This document shows, one piece after another, positions 21,677 to 30,733 of a DNA stretch of 36,383 bases. Under the pieces are notes generated by a model. It was not told where the DNA came from. It worked only from the letters and a program-made list of their open reading frames with translations, and did not search any database. This DNA is from Pseudomonadota bacterium (GTDB lineage: Bacteria > Pseudomonadota > Alphaproteobacteria > Rhizobiales > Methylopilaceae): assembly GCA_023430145.1 (NCBI GenBank), contig JAEZCD010000155.1, positions 1-36,383 on the forward strand. The letters run 5' to 3'. The number at the start of each line of letters is the position of its first letter. Positions within the stretch are counted from its first letter, which is position 1. Made by a program: the position numbers and the translations under genes.

Positions 21677-22660
21677 TCATCCGCCGAGACTGGCGCCGCT
21701 CGCCAAGAGGCCGCCGAGCAGCGCCACCCCGAGCGCGAGCACGGCGAAGGCGGCCAGGAACTCGAGGCCACGCAGCGCGACACTGCCGCCGCGCGGGCTG
21801 AACTCGGCGAGCTTCAGCGCCGCCGCCTTGGCGCCGACGGCGAGCGCGGCGATCGCCCCGACCGTGATCGCGGTGCCGATCGCCATGGCGAAGGTCGCCG
21901 CGACGCCGGCCCAGAGCAGGCCCTGCGCGAGCGCGAAGACGAGCACGATGACCGCCCCGGTGCAGGGCCGGATGCCGATGCTGAAGATGATCGCCGCCGC
22001 CGACGAGAGGCTGAGCGGGGCGGCGATGCGCTCGGCGCCGACGATGTGCGCGCACGCATCCCCGCATGCCTCGCCCGGCGCATGCGCGTGCCCCGCATGC
22101 GGATCGCCGCGCGCGGCGCCGACGAGCGACCGGCCCTTGGTGAACACCAGCCAGAGGCCGAGCCCGGCCATCGCCGCGTAGCCGGCAGCCTCGAGCCAGA
22201 AGGAGGCGCGGTTCATCGCCATGCTGGTCGCGCGCAGCGCCACCGCGAAGGTCAGCACCAGCAGCACGGCGACGATCGCCTGCAGCATCGCCCCGGCGAA
22301 GGAGAGCGCGAGGCCGCGCCGCAGCGTGTCGCCGGAGGCGAGGATGTAGGACGAGATCACCGCCTTGCCGTGACCGGGGCCGGCGGCGTGGAAGATGCCG
22401 TAGGCGAAGGACAGGCCGACGAGCAGCCAGAGCGCGCTGCCGTCGGTGCGGGCGGCCCGGATGGCGGCCGAGAGCTGGCGGTAGAAGGCCGACTGCTGCG
22501 CGGCGATCCAGGCGAAGAGGCCGCCGCCGGCCGGCGACAGCGACGGCTCGGGACGCGCGACCCCGAACGGCCCCGCGCCCTGCGCGACAGCCTCGCCGAG
22601 GCCCGCCGCAACGAGCGCGACCGCGAGGGCGAGAAGAAGCGCCGCGGGCCGCCGGCTCAC
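21677..22660 (-). CDS. NicO/RcnA-like nickel/cobalt transporter
   Basis: This is a 327-aa inner-membrane protein of the NicO family, which moves Ni, Co or related metals, in most cases outward. Signature motifs are 'GIFHAAGPGHGKAVISSYIL' (about 88-107) and 'GIRPCTGAVIVLVFAL' (229-244). A His/Cys-rich cytoplasmic or loop segment, 'DPHAGHAHAPGEACGDACAH', at 187-205 probably senses or binds metal. A GTG start at 22658-22660 overlaps the stop of the upstream DUF1007 gene (GTGA), so the two are translated together. The DUF1007-NicO pairing is common in proteobacteria. The metal is not fixed by sequence; zinc is also conceivable. Confidence 0.9.
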   Translation of the reverse strand: MSRRPAALLLALAVALVAAGLGEAVAQGAGPFGVARPEPSLSPAGGGLFAWIAAQQSAFYRQLSAAIRAARTDGSALWLLVGLSFAYGIFHAAGPGHGKAVISSYILASGDTLRRGLALSFAGAMLQAIVAVLLVLTFAVALRATSMAMNRASFWLEAAGYAAMAGLGLWLVFTKGRSLVGAARGDPHAGHAHAPGEACGDACAHIVGAERIAAPLSLSSAAAIIFSIGIRPCTGAVIVLVFALAQGLLWAGVAATFAMAIGTAITVGAIAALAVGAKAAALKLAEFSPRGGSVALRGLEFLAAFAVLALGVALLGGLLASGASLGG

Positions 22661-23301
22661 GACTTGCAGTTCACCTCGATGCGCGGCGCGAGCTTGGCCG
22701 CATAGTCCGCCGCCGATGCGAGATTGCTGAAGAAGCTCTCGGTCAGCTGCATCGACTTGCCGGGCTTGTCGCCGGGGCGGAACACGTCCGCCTTGCAGGA
22801 GGCCGGCGCACCGACGAGCGCGGCCGCCTCCGTCTCGGCGAGGCCGAAATCGACGAAGAAGCTCGGATCGTAGATCTCGACCTTCAGCGGCTTGCCGGCG
22901 GCCGAGCCGGACGCGAACGGCAGCGTGAAATGAAGCGTCAGCAGGCCGTCCTTCATGTCGAGGAAATAATCGACCGGCTTGCCGAAGGCGATCGCCCCGC
23001 TGTCCGACTCGGCGAAGGTGAAGAAGTCGAAATCGGCCATCGAGGTGACGTTGATCTCGGCCAGCGGCGCCAGCTCCTCGCGCGTGTAGGTGCCGTCGCC
23101 GTTCACGTCGAGGCCCTGCACGGCCTGCGCGGAGAACATGTCGTCAAAAGTCCAGGCGTGCCGGATCGCGGTCGCGACGCCCTTCTCGAAGATCAGCTGG
23201 CTTTTCGACGTCACCCAGACGTGCGGGTGCGCCGCGGCGGCGGAGGCGGAGATCGCCAGCGCGCCGAGACCCGCGGCGAGCGCGGAAACCCATCCCGGCA
23301 T
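22657..23301 (-). CDS. DUF1007 periplasmic metal-associated protein
   Basis: This is a 214-aa exported protein. The signal peptide ends in 'ASAAAAHPHVWV', so the mature protein may begin HPHVW, the conserved N-terminal block of DUF1007. An EF-hand-like loop, 'DVNGDGTYTREEL' (about 65-77), follows, then 'FTFAESD' and 'LTLHFTLPF'. A His at or near the mature N-terminus hints at metal binding. It is the partner of the NicO-type transporter with which it overlaps. Two ATGs compete: 23310, almost on top of a GAGGGGA site, and 23301, 10 bases after it; I prefer 23301. The periplasmic role is unknown. Confidence 0.86.
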   Translation of the reverse strand: MPGWVSALAAGLGALAISASAAAAHPHVWVTSKSQLIFEKGVATAIRHAWTFDDMFSAQAVQGLDVNGDGTYTREELAPLAEINVTSMADFDFFTFAESDSGAIAFGKPVDYFLDMKDGLLTLHFTLPFASGSAAGKPLKVEIYDPSFFVDFGLAETEAAALVGAPASCKADVFRPGDKPGKSMQLTESFFSNLASAADYAAKLAPRIEVNCKS

Positions 23302-23373
23302 GTGAATCATTCCCCTCGGACCCTTGGGCCGACTTTTTCTCGTCTGCGAGTTCGGCCGAAACAAGGCCGCGCC

Positions 23374-24078
23374 TCAGCCGGCGGCGAGCGGCAGGTGGGC
23401 CTGCAGCCGAAAGCGCGCGTCCGCGGCCGGCTGCACGAAGATCGCGATCGACCGTAGCCGCAGCACCGGGCGCGGCCCGAGCTCCCGCTGCACGGTGGCC
23501 GCGAGCGCCGCCTCGACCGCCTCGATCCGCTCGGGCGGCAGCGGCCCGGTGAGCGTCATGTGGTAGCGAAAATCCTCGAACACGTAAGGATAGCCCCAGC
23601 GCTCGAGATAGCCGCGCTGGCGCTCCGTCAGCGGCGCGGCGAGCCGGCGGGCGAGCTCGGCCCCGTTCGGCGGCGCCCGAAAGCGGTCGAGCGTCTCCAC
23701 CGCCTCGTCGGCGAGCCTGTCGAGGTCGGGCGTCGGCGCCTCGGGCACGAGGGCGAGGAAGCGGCCGCCCATGCGGGACAGGTGCAGCGGCACCTGCATT
23801 GCCGGCTGTGCGGCGGCGAAGCCGCGTGCCGCAGCCAGCAGCTCCTCCTCCGTCGTGCCCTCGGCGAGCCGGAACGGCGCCTTCAGCGTGCCGTGGAAGG
23901 CATAGCGGCGCGGCTCCTCGGTGATGGCGCGCCAGTCGGCGGCGGCGAGCCCGTCCGGCACCAGCTGCGGCACATCGGCGCCGCGCTCGGCGTCATAGCC
24001 GAGCAGGGCGGCGCCGACCTCGGCGAGGCGGTCGCCGGCCGGTGGCGCGGCGTAGATCGCGTAGCGGAAGGCCGGCAT
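23374..24078 (-). CDS. DUF1045 / phosphonate-associated 2H phosphoesterase-like protein
   Basis: This 234-aa protein has the two HxT motifs of 2H phosphoesterases, 'HGTLKAPF' and 'HMTLTGPL', about 115 residues apart. The start 'MPAFRYAIYAAPPAGDRLAEVGAALLGYD' is typical of the DUF1045 family (TIGR03223). The family is usually encoded beside phnM in phosphonate operons of alphaproteobacteria, and one idea is that it acts on cyclic ribose phosphates. It starts 2 bases after the phnM stop, so the two are co-translated. No other C-P lyase gene is present here. Confidence 0.88.
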   Translation of the reverse strand: MPAFRYAIYAAPPAGDRLAEVGAALLGYDAERGADVPQLVPDGLAAADWRAITEEPRRYAFHGTLKAPFRLAEGTTEEELLAAARGFAAAQPAMQVPLHLSRMGGRFLALVPEAPTPDLDRLADEAVETLDRFRAPPNGAELARRLAAPLTERQRGYLERWGYPYVFEDFRYHMTLTGPLPPERIEAVEAALAATVQRELGPRPVLRLRSIAIFVQPAADARFRLQAHLPLAAG

Positions 24079-24080
24079 GC

Positions 24081-25220
24081 TCAGAACACGCGCTCGCCGC
24101 CGCGGACGAGGCTTTTGACCACCGGCGTGTCGCCGGCGAAGCGGAAGCGCACGATGTCTGCCCGAAGGCCTGGCGCCAGGCGACCGCGGTCGGGGAGGCC
24201 GAGCATGTCGGCGGCCCGCCAGGTGACGAGGCCGATCGCCTCGGCGAGGCCGAGCCCGGGCTCGTCGGCGAGCAGCCGCACCGATTGCAGCAGGCTCGCC
24301 GGCACGTAGTCGGACGACAGCGTGTCGAGCAGGCCCTCGGCGGCCAGCTCGCGTGCGGCGACGCCGCCGGTATGCGAGCCGCCGCGGACGACGTTCGGCG
24401 CCCCGGCGACAATGCGCATGCCGACCCGGCGGGCGGCCCGCGCCGCCTCGAGCGTCGTCGGGAACTCGCTGATCGTGCAGCCGGCGGCAGCCGCCGCGGC
24501 GACATGCGCCTCCGTCGTGTCGTCGTGGCTCGCGAGCAGGATGCCACGGCCGCGCATCAGCTCGACGGCGCGCGGCCAGTTCGACTGCACGGCACCTTCG
24601 GCCCGCTCGACACGCTCGGCGAGGATGACGTCGATCTCGGCGTCGCGCACGCCCTGGCCGCGGATGAAGGCGCGCAGATAGTTCGGGTCGCGCCATTGCC
24701 GCTGGCCGGGCGTGTGGTCCATCAGCGAGGCGAGTTTTACGAGCGGCAGGTCGAGGTCGGTCTCCAGCTCCTCGATGAGGCCGGGATCCGACAGCTCGCA
24801 GCGCAGGTGGATGCGGTGATCGAGCCGGAACAGGTTCTCGCGGACGCCCGCCTGGACGGCGTCGATCATGGTCCGGAACAGCGTCTTCCGGAACTGGGTG
24901 CGGGAATCGTAGAAGCCGACGCTGACGGCGTCGTAGACGGTGGTGACGCCGGCCGCCGCCATCTGCGAATCATGGCCGAGCGCGGCGGCAAGCGCGTTCG
25001 GCCAGATGACGTTCGGCCGCGGCAGGAAATGCCGCTCGAGATTGTCGGTGTGGCATTCGATGAGGCCGGGCGCCAGGAAATCGCCCTCGACGTCGACGGC
25101 TCCCGACGCATGGCTGCGGCCGGGCTCCGCCGCCCGGATGACGCCGCCGGCATGCACCAGCGTGCCGGCGAGAACGCCGGCCTCGGTGAGCAGCCTCGCA
25201 TTGGTGAGGATCGTTTCCAT
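24081..25220 (-). CDS. phnM: PhnM, ribose 1-methylphosphonate 5-triphosphate diphosphatase
   Basis: This is a 379-aa amidohydrolase-fold enzyme. In the C-P lyase pathway PhnM removes pyrophosphate from alpha-D-ribose 1-methylphosphonate 5-triphosphate. Family motifs are 'ECHTDNLERHFLPRP' (metal site), 'LASHDDTTEAHV', 'ISEFPTTLEAARAAR' and 'LSSDYVPASLL'. The length is normal. The ATG at 25218-25220 ('METILTNARLL') is the family-typical start; an upstream extension would add 29 unrelated residues. Its partner DUF1045 follows. The missing phnGHIJKL genes must be elsewhere if the pathway is complete. Confidence 0.93.
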   Translation of the reverse strand: METILTNARLLTEAGVLAGTLVHAGGVIRAAEPGRSHASGAVDVEGDFLAPGLIECHTDNLERHFLPRPNVIWPNALAAALGHDSQMAAAGVTTVYDAVSVGFYDSRTQFRKTLFRTMIDAVQAGVRENLFRLDHRIHLRCELSDPGLIEELETDLDLPLVKLASLMDHTPGQRQWRDPNYLRAFIRGQGVRDAEIDVILAERVERAEGAVQSNWPRAVELMRGRGILLASHDDTTEAHVAAAAAAGCTISEFPTTLEAARAARRVGMRIVAGAPNVVRGGSHTGGVAARELAAEGLLDTLSSDYVPASLLQSVRLLADEPGLGLAEAIGLVTWRAADMLGLPDRGRLAPGLRADIVRFRFAGDTPVVKSLVRGGERVF

Positions 25221-25328
25221 GCCGGACGGATTCGCGGGCGGGGTGGTTGCCGGCAGGCTTTGCCCGTTCACCGTGGCGGATTCAAGAAGGAACGCGCGCC
25301 CGTGCACCGGCTGTGAGCGGGGAACGCC

Positions 25329-27629
25329 TCAACGCATGTCGAGCCCCGCCGCCTGGCAGCCGCGCACGACCGCGAAGGCGAGGTCACTGCGCACCGAGGC
25401 GACGGCGCGCTGCGAGGGCACGTAGCAGATCAGCGAAAAATTCATGCCGACGTCGCGAAAGCCGGTCAGCAGCAGGATCGGCGACGGCGCCCGCAGCACC
25501 TCCGGATGCGCCGAGGCGGCCTCCAGCGCGATCTCGCGCACCTTCTCCGGATCGGTGCCGTGGGCGGCGCCGAAATCGAGCTTCACCCGGCCCTGCACGC
25601 CGCGCATGGTCACGTTGCGGACCGGCTTGGAGATGAACTCGGCGTTCGGCACGATCAGCGTCGAGCCGTCGAAGAGGGCGATCTCGGTGGCGCGGACGGA
25701 GATCTTCTGCACGTTGCCCTCGTCGCTGCCGATGGCGATCCAGTCGCCGGGCTTGATCGGGCGCTCCGCCAGGAGAATGATTCCGGAGACGAAATTGTTG
25801 ACGATGCTCTGCAGGCCGAAGCCGATGCCGAGCGACAGCGCGCCGGCGAGCAGCGCGATGCGGTCGAGCCCGAAGCCGAGCGAGGCGAGCGCGGCGAGGC
25901 CGGCGAGAATCACGCCGGTGTAGCCGACGGCGGTGCCGATCGAGCTCTTCAGCCCGGTGTCGAGGCTCGTCTTCGGCAGGAAGCGGTCGTCGAGCCAGGT
26001 CTGCACGGTCCGCGTCGCGACGTAGCCGACGAGGAAGACGCCGAGCGCGGCCAAAATCTCGCCGATCGAGATGGTGATACCGCCGACCCGGAAGCCGAAC
26101 ACGGCCGCGCGCAGCGAGGAGAAGATGTCGGTCGACTGCACGCCCCAGGGCGCGGCGACGAGCAGCGCCGCCGCGACGAGGAGGAGCGCGCGCAGCGCGC
26201 CCGAGAGCAGCACGGCGATGCGCTCGATGGTGCTGCCGCCGATGCCGACGGTGTTGCTGGCGAAGCGGCCGAAAATGCCGGCCGGCCGCGCCCAGGCCAT
26301 CAGCGCGTCGTCGACGAGCTGCAGCAGCAGGAGCGTCACGCCGCCGACGAGCGCCGCCCAGACGAGCTGGTCGACCAGGAACGAGGCGAGCTTGACGTAG
26401 CCGGCCAGAATGGCGCCGAAGACGACGAAGACTACCAGCCAGGCCGCCATGCGCAGCATGGCGAGCAGGAACCGCTCCTGGCCGGCGTCCTCGGCATCCG
26501 CGCGCGGCCGCACGGTGCGCAGCGCGCCGGCGATCAGGAGCGCGGTCGCGACCGAGAAGAGAGCGCTCGCCAGAACCGTCGTCGCCAGCGGCACGGCAAG
26601 GGTAGCGTTCACCGCCTCGACGAACTTGCCGGTCGCCGACAGGCCGGCGATGGCGAGCGGGTACCAGCGCAGCGCGCGCGCCGTATCGGCGCCGATCGGA
26701 GCCAGCCGCAGGCCGGGTCGCTCGGGCGACAGTAGCGCGCGGCCGAGCGCGAAGGCGAAGGCGACGAAGCCGACCAGCGTCAGGAAACGGACGGCGAGCA
26801 GGCCGATCGCACCCGGCAGGAGACCGGCCGCCTGCAGCGCGAGGCCGACGGCGAGCGCGGCGAGGAAGGGCGCGCCGGCACAGACGATGGTGGAGACGAA
26901 GGCAAGCGCCGAGCGGCGAAAATTCGGGTCGCCGACCCGCCAGTGGATCAGCCGGAAGGCGCCGTATTCCAAAAGGCGCCGCAGCGGCCAGGCGATCAGC
27001 ACGGCGAGCACGAGCGAGCCGCCGAGCAGCGCCAGCTCGGCGACCGATGCGCGGTCCCAGGCGGCCACGGAGGGTGCGAAGAAGGCCCGCGTCGCCGTGC
27101 CGGCGCGCGACAGGCCCTCGGCCGCCTCGACCCACAGCATCGGGTCCAGGATCGAGAAGCTGCGGTCGAAGATGCGGGCGGTGAACAGCGAGCGCCGCGT
27201 GCGCGTCACCGTCTCGATCGCCTGCTCGGCGCGCACGAGCAGCAGCCGCGCCTTTTTCTCCTCGGCCTCGACCGCCTGCTGCGCCTTCGTCTCGGCCTCG
27301 CGGTCGCGGGCGACCTCGGGCGCCTCGGCGGCGCCTTCGGCCGGCGCCGGGCCGATCTCCTTCAGCCGGCGGTCGGCGGCCTCGCGGCGGGTCGTCAATC
27401 CGGCGGCGACCTCGGCGAGCTCGCCGCGCAGCGTCTCCAGCCTGGCGCGATAGGCGGCGAGCGCCTCGTCGCCGAGGTCGGGCTGCTCGAAGCCCTTCTC
27501 GATGGCCTCGATCTCGCGCGCGGCGGCATCGAGCACCGCCGCCGGCGGCGGCGACTGAGCGAGGGCGGGGATGCCGCTCGCGATCGCCCAGAGGAGGATG
27601 GCGAGGAGGCCGGGGAGAGCGCGCCGCAT
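25329..27629 (-). CDS. Large mechanosensitive channel of the MscS family (DUF3772)
   Basis: This 766-aa inner-membrane protein opens under membrane tension to release solutes. Residues 1-24 are a signal peptide ('LPGLLAILLWAIASGIPALAQ'). A periplasmic, coiled-coil-prone region of about 130 residues follows (DUF3772 type: 'LETLRGELAEVAAGLTTRREAADRRLKEIG', 'AQQAVEAEEKKARLLLVRAEQ'). About ten membrane spans come next. The C-terminal MscS core (from about residue 560) has the pore-lining 'ALSLGIGFGLQSIVNNFVSGIILLAERPIKPGDWIAIG', then 'GNVQKISVRATEI' and 'DGSTLIVPNAEFISKPVRN'. It is much longer than MscS itself and belongs to the MscK/YbiO-like size class. It stands alone, 108 bases from phnM. Confidence 0.92.
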   Translation of the reverse strand: MRRALPGLLAILLWAIASGIPALAQSPPPAAVLDAAAREIEAIEKGFEQPDLGDEALAAYRARLETLRGELAEVAAGLTTRREAADRRLKEIGPAPAEGAAEAPEVARDREAETKAQQAVEAEEKKARLLLVRAEQAIETVTRTRRSLFTARIFDRSFSILDPMLWVEAAEGLSRAGTATRAFFAPSVAAWDRASVAELALLGGSLVLAVLIAWPLRRLLEYGAFRLIHWRVGDPNFRRSALAFVSTIVCAGAPFLAALAVGLALQAAGLLPGAIGLLAVRFLTLVGFVAFAFALGRALLSPERPGLRLAPIGADTARALRWYPLAIAGLSATGKFVEAVNATLAVPLATTVLASALFSVATALLIAGALRTVRPRADAEDAGQERFLLAMLRMAAWLVVFVVFGAILAGYVKLASFLVDQLVWAALVGGVTLLLLQLVDDALMAWARPAGIFGRFASNTVGIGGSTIERIAVLLSGALRALLLVAAALLVAAPWGVQSTDIFSSLRAAVFGFRVGGITISIGEILAALGVFLVGYVATRTVQTWLDDRFLPKTSLDTGLKSSIGTAVGYTGVILAGLAALASLGFGLDRIALLAGALSLGIGFGLQSIVNNFVSGIILLAERPIKPGDWIAIGSDEGNVQKISVRATEIALFDGSTLIVPNAEFISKPVRNVTMRGVQGRVKLDFGAAHGTDPEKVREIALEAASAHPEVLRAPSPILLLTGFRDVGMNFSLICYVPSQRAVASVRSDLAFAVVRGCQAAGLDMR

Positions 27630-27752
27630 GGCCCGAGGATTAGCGGAAGCGGGCGCCCGCGAACAGGCGGGGGTTCGCCCGCCCGCTGCGCTCCCTGGAC
27701 CGCAGCGTCGGATGAGGTCTCCGAGCCCCGGCCCGAGCGGAGAGGCGGAGTC

Positions 27753-29156
27753 TCACACGGCCAGCGCCTGCAGGATCCGCGCCCAGGACCGAATGCCGCG
27801 GTGGAAGCTCGTCAGCTCGTACTTCTCGTTCGGCGAATGGATGCGGTCGTCGTCGAGCGCGAAGCCGACGAGCAGGGAGTCCATGCCGAGCTCGCGCTTG
27901 AAGGCGCCGACGATCGGGATCGAGCCGCCGGAGCCCATCAGAACAGGTTCCCGGCCCCACTCGGCGGCGAGCGCCCGCCGCGTCGCGTGCAGCGGCTGGC
28001 TGTCGAGCGGCAGCGCGAGCGCCGGGCTGCCGCTGTGCGGGATGAACTCCACCTTCGCATCGGCCGGCAGCTGCTCGCGCACGAACTGTCGGAACGCCTC
28101 GCGGATGGCGGCCGGGTCCTGCTTGCCGACGAGGCGGAACGAGATCTTCGCCGACGCCTGGCTGGGGATGACGGTCTTTGTGCCGACGCCGGTATAGCCG
28201 CCGACGATGCCGTTGACGTCGCAGGTCGGCCGCGCCCAGACGAGCTCGAGCACGCTGCGGCCGCTCTCGGCGGCGGTACCGGCGAGGCCGACATCGGCGA
28301 GGAACGCCGCCTCGTCGAAGGGCAGCGCCTTCCACTGCGCGGCGACCGCCGGGTCCAGCTCCGGCACGCCGTCGTAGAAGCCGGGCACGGCGACGCGGCC
28401 GTCGGCGTCGTGCAGCGAGGCGACGATCTTCGCCAGCACGCGGATCGGGTTGAGCGCGACCCCGCCATACATGCCCGAATGCAGGTCGCGGCTCGCCGTG
28501 GTGACGACGATCTCCTCGCCCACCATGCCGCGCAGGCTGGTGGTGATCGCCGGCGTCTCGGCGTCCCACTGGCCGGTGTCGCAGACGAGGGCGATGTCGG
28601 CGCGCAGCTCCTCGCGGTTCGCGTCGAGGAACGGCTTCAGGCTGCGGCTGCCGGATTCCTCCTCGCCCTCGAGCAGGATGGTAACGGCCACCGGCAGCTC
28701 GCCGGTCGAGGCGATCCAGGCGCGGGCCGCCTCGATGAAGGTCATCAGCTGGCCCTTGTCGTCGGAGGCGCCGCGGCCGGTGATCTGCGTGCGGCCGCCC
28801 ACCTCGACGAGCTCCGGCTCGAAGGGCGGCCGCGTCCACAGCTCGAGCGGATCGGCCGGCTGCACGTCGTAATGCCCGTAGAACAGGACGTGCCGCCGCG
28901 CCCGCTCCGGCCGACGGTGGGCGACCACCATGGGCTGGCCGGCGGTCGGCGCCACGCGGGCATCGAAGCCGAGGTCGCGCAGATCCTCCACGAGCCGCTC
29001 GGCGGTCAGGCGGCAGTCCGGCGCATGCTCGGGATCGGTCGAGATCGACGGGATGCGCAGGATCTCGAACAGCCGCGCGAGGCTGGCCGGAAGCCCGTCG
29101 TCGACCGCTGCGAGCACGCGCTCGATGGTCACCATGCCGGCGCGCGGCTCGCTCAT
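27753..29156 (-). CDS. M20-family dipeptidase/metallopeptidase
   Basis: This is a 467-aa cytoplasmic zinc peptidase of the M20 family (dipeptidase/carnosinase-like). The metal and catalytic sites are His95 ('FYGHYDVQP'), Asp132 ('GASDDKG'), Glu165 onward ('LLEGEEESGS'), Asp193 ('VCDTGQW') and the C-terminal His in 'RIHSPNEKYEL'. The lid domain contains 'RDLHSGMYGG'. It hydrolyses dipeptides or similar amides. I chose the ATG at 29154-29156 because a GGAG lies 8 bases upstream; an ATG at 29172-29174 overlaps the DUF853 stop (ATGA) and is a real alternative that adds 6 residues. Either way it is co-transcribed with the ATPase upstream. Confidence 0.9.
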   Translation of the reverse strand: MSEPRAGMVTIERVLAAVDDGLPASLARLFEILRIPSISTDPEHAPDCRLTAERLVEDLRDLGFDARVAPTAGQPMVVAHRRPERARRHVLFYGHYDVQPADPLELWTRPPFEPELVEVGGRTQITGRGASDDKGQLMTFIEAARAWIASTGELPVAVTILLEGEEESGSRSLKPFLDANREELRADIALVCDTGQWDAETPAITTSLRGMVGEEIVVTTASRDLHSGMYGGVALNPIRVLAKIVASLHDADGRVAVPGFYDGVPELDPAVAAQWKALPFDEAAFLADVGLAGTAAESGRSVLELVWARPTCDVNGIVGGYTGVGTKTVIPSQASAKISFRLVGKQDPAAIREAFRQFVREQLPADAKVEFIPHSGSPALALPLDSQPLHATRRALAAEWGREPVLMGSGGSIPIVGAFKRELGMDSLLVGFALDDDRIHSPNEKYELTSFHRGIRSWARILQALAV

Positions 29157-29170
29157 GCTCGGGGCTCCGG

Positions 29171-30733
29171 TCATTTCTTGCTGATGCCGCCGAGTATGCC
29201 GCGCAGGATCGCCCGTCCGAGCTGGTTGCCGACCTGCGTTGCCACCGACCGCGTCACCTGGCGGGTGATCAGCTCGCCGGTCGACATGCGGGTCGAGGCG
29301 CGCGTCGTCGTGGTGCGCGCGGTCGTCGTGGTGGTCGGCGTGCCGGTGCCGAACAGGTCGCCCAGGATACCGCCGAGGAAGCCGCCGCCGCCCGGCTGCT
29401 CGGCCGTCTGCGGGGCGCCGGGCGCCGGCGCCGCCTCGGCCGCCTTCTCGGCGCTGCGCTTGCCGAGCATCTCGTACGCCGACTCGCGATCGACCGGATC
29501 GTCGTACTGGCCGGCGATCGGGCTGTTCTGGATGATCTGCCGCCGCTCCTGCGGGGTCAGCGGACCGAGGCGGCCCATCGGCGGCCGGATCAGCGTCCGC
29601 TGCACCATCGACGGCACGCCGTTGCCTTCCAGCATCGAGACGAGGGCCTCGCCGACGCCGAGCTCGGTGATCACCTTGGCGGTGTCGAGCTTCGGATTGG
29701 GCCGGAAGGTCTCGGCGGCGGCGCGTACCGCTTTCTGCTCGCGCGGCGTATAGGCGCGCAGAGCGTGCTGGACGCGGTTGCCGAGCTGGGCGGAAACCTT
29801 GTCGGGAACGTCGATCGGGTTCTGGGTGACGAAGTAGACGCCGACGCCCTTGGAGCGGATCAGCCGCACCACCTGCTCGACCTTGGTCAGCAGCGCATCG
29901 GGCGCGTCGTCGAACAGAAGGTGCGCCTCGTCGAAGAAGAAGACGAGCTTCGGCTTGTCCGGATCGCCGACCTCGGGCAGCTCCTCGAACAGCTCCGACA
30001 GCAGCCAGAGCAGGAAGGTGGCGTAGAGGCGCGGGCTGTTGATCAGCTTGTCGGCGGCGAGGATGTTGATGTAGCCGCGCCCGTCGCGCGTCGTGCGCAT
30101 CAGGTCCTCGAGCTTCAGCGCCGGCTCGCCGAAGAATTTCGCGCCGCCCTGGTCCTCGAGCACCAGCAGCTGGCGCTGGATGGCGCCGATCGACTGCTTG
30201 CTGACATTGCCGTAGCGCGTCGTCAGCTCCTGCGCCTGCTCGGCGACGAAGACCAAAAGCGCCTGCAGATCCTTCAAGTCCAGCAATAGGAGGCCGTGCT
30301 CGTCGGCGACCCGGAAGGCGATCGACAGCACGCCCTCCTGCACCTCGTTGAGGTTCATCAGCCGCGACAGGAGCAGGGGCCCCATCTCCGAGACCGTGGT
30401 GCGGACCGGATGCCCCGCCTCGCCGAACAGATCCCAGAAGATCACCGGCGATTTTCCGGGCTGCCAGCCGCCCGGAAGGCCGACCTCCTCGGCGCGCTTG
30501 AGGAGAAAGTCCTTCGCCACGCCCTCGGCGGCGATGCCGGCGAGGTCGCCCTTCAGGTCGGCGGCGAAGACCGGCACGCCGGCGTCCGAGAAGCCCTCGG
30601 CCAGCACCTGCAGGGTGACTGTCTTGCCGGTGCCGGTGGCGCCGGTGACGAGGCCGTGCCGGTTGGCGAGGCGCAGCGTCAGCTGCTCCGGCCCGACGCT
30701 CTTGCCGATGAAGATCTTGCCCTCTTCGAGCAT
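29171..30733 (-). CDS. HerA-like ATPase, DUF853 family
   Basis: This is a 520-aa P-loop ATPase related to HerA/FtsK translocases. Walker A is 'GATGTGKT' (31-38), Walker B is 'KLVFFFDEAHLLFDDAP', and the start is family-typical ('KIFIGKSVGPEQLTLRLANRHGLVTG'). 'MQRTLIRPPMGRLGPLTPQERRQII' is diagnostic of DUF853. The C-terminus has a low-complexity linker with Gly, Pro and a run of Thr ('TPTTTTTARTTTTRAS'), then a basic amphipathic end. DUF853 proteins are widespread, mostly uncharacterised, and may move or process nucleic acid or act as membrane-linked motors. The ATG at 30731-30733 was chosen over an upstream one by family similarity. Confidence 0.9.
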   Translation of the reverse strand: MLEEGKIFIGKSVGPEQLTLRLANRHGLVTGATGTGKTVTLQVLAEGFSDAGVPVFAADLKGDLAGIAAEGVAKDFLLKRAEEVGLPGGWQPGKSPVIFWDLFGEAGHPVRTTVSEMGPLLLSRLMNLNEVQEGVLSIAFRVADEHGLLLLDLKDLQALLVFVAEQAQELTTRYGNVSKQSIGAIQRQLLVLEDQGGAKFFGEPALKLEDLMRTTRDGRGYINILAADKLINSPRLYATFLLWLLSELFEELPEVGDPDKPKLVFFFDEAHLLFDDAPDALLTKVEQVVRLIRSKGVGVYFVTQNPIDVPDKVSAQLGNRVQHALRAYTPREQKAVRAAAETFRPNPKLDTAKVITELGVGEALVSMLEGNGVPSMVQRTLIRPPMGRLGPLTPQERRQIIQNSPIAGQYDDPVDRESAYEMLGKRSAEKAAEAAPAPGAPQTAEQPGGGGFLGGILGDLFGTGTPTTTTTARTTTTRASTRMSTGELITRQVTRSVATQVGNQLGRAILRGILGGISKK

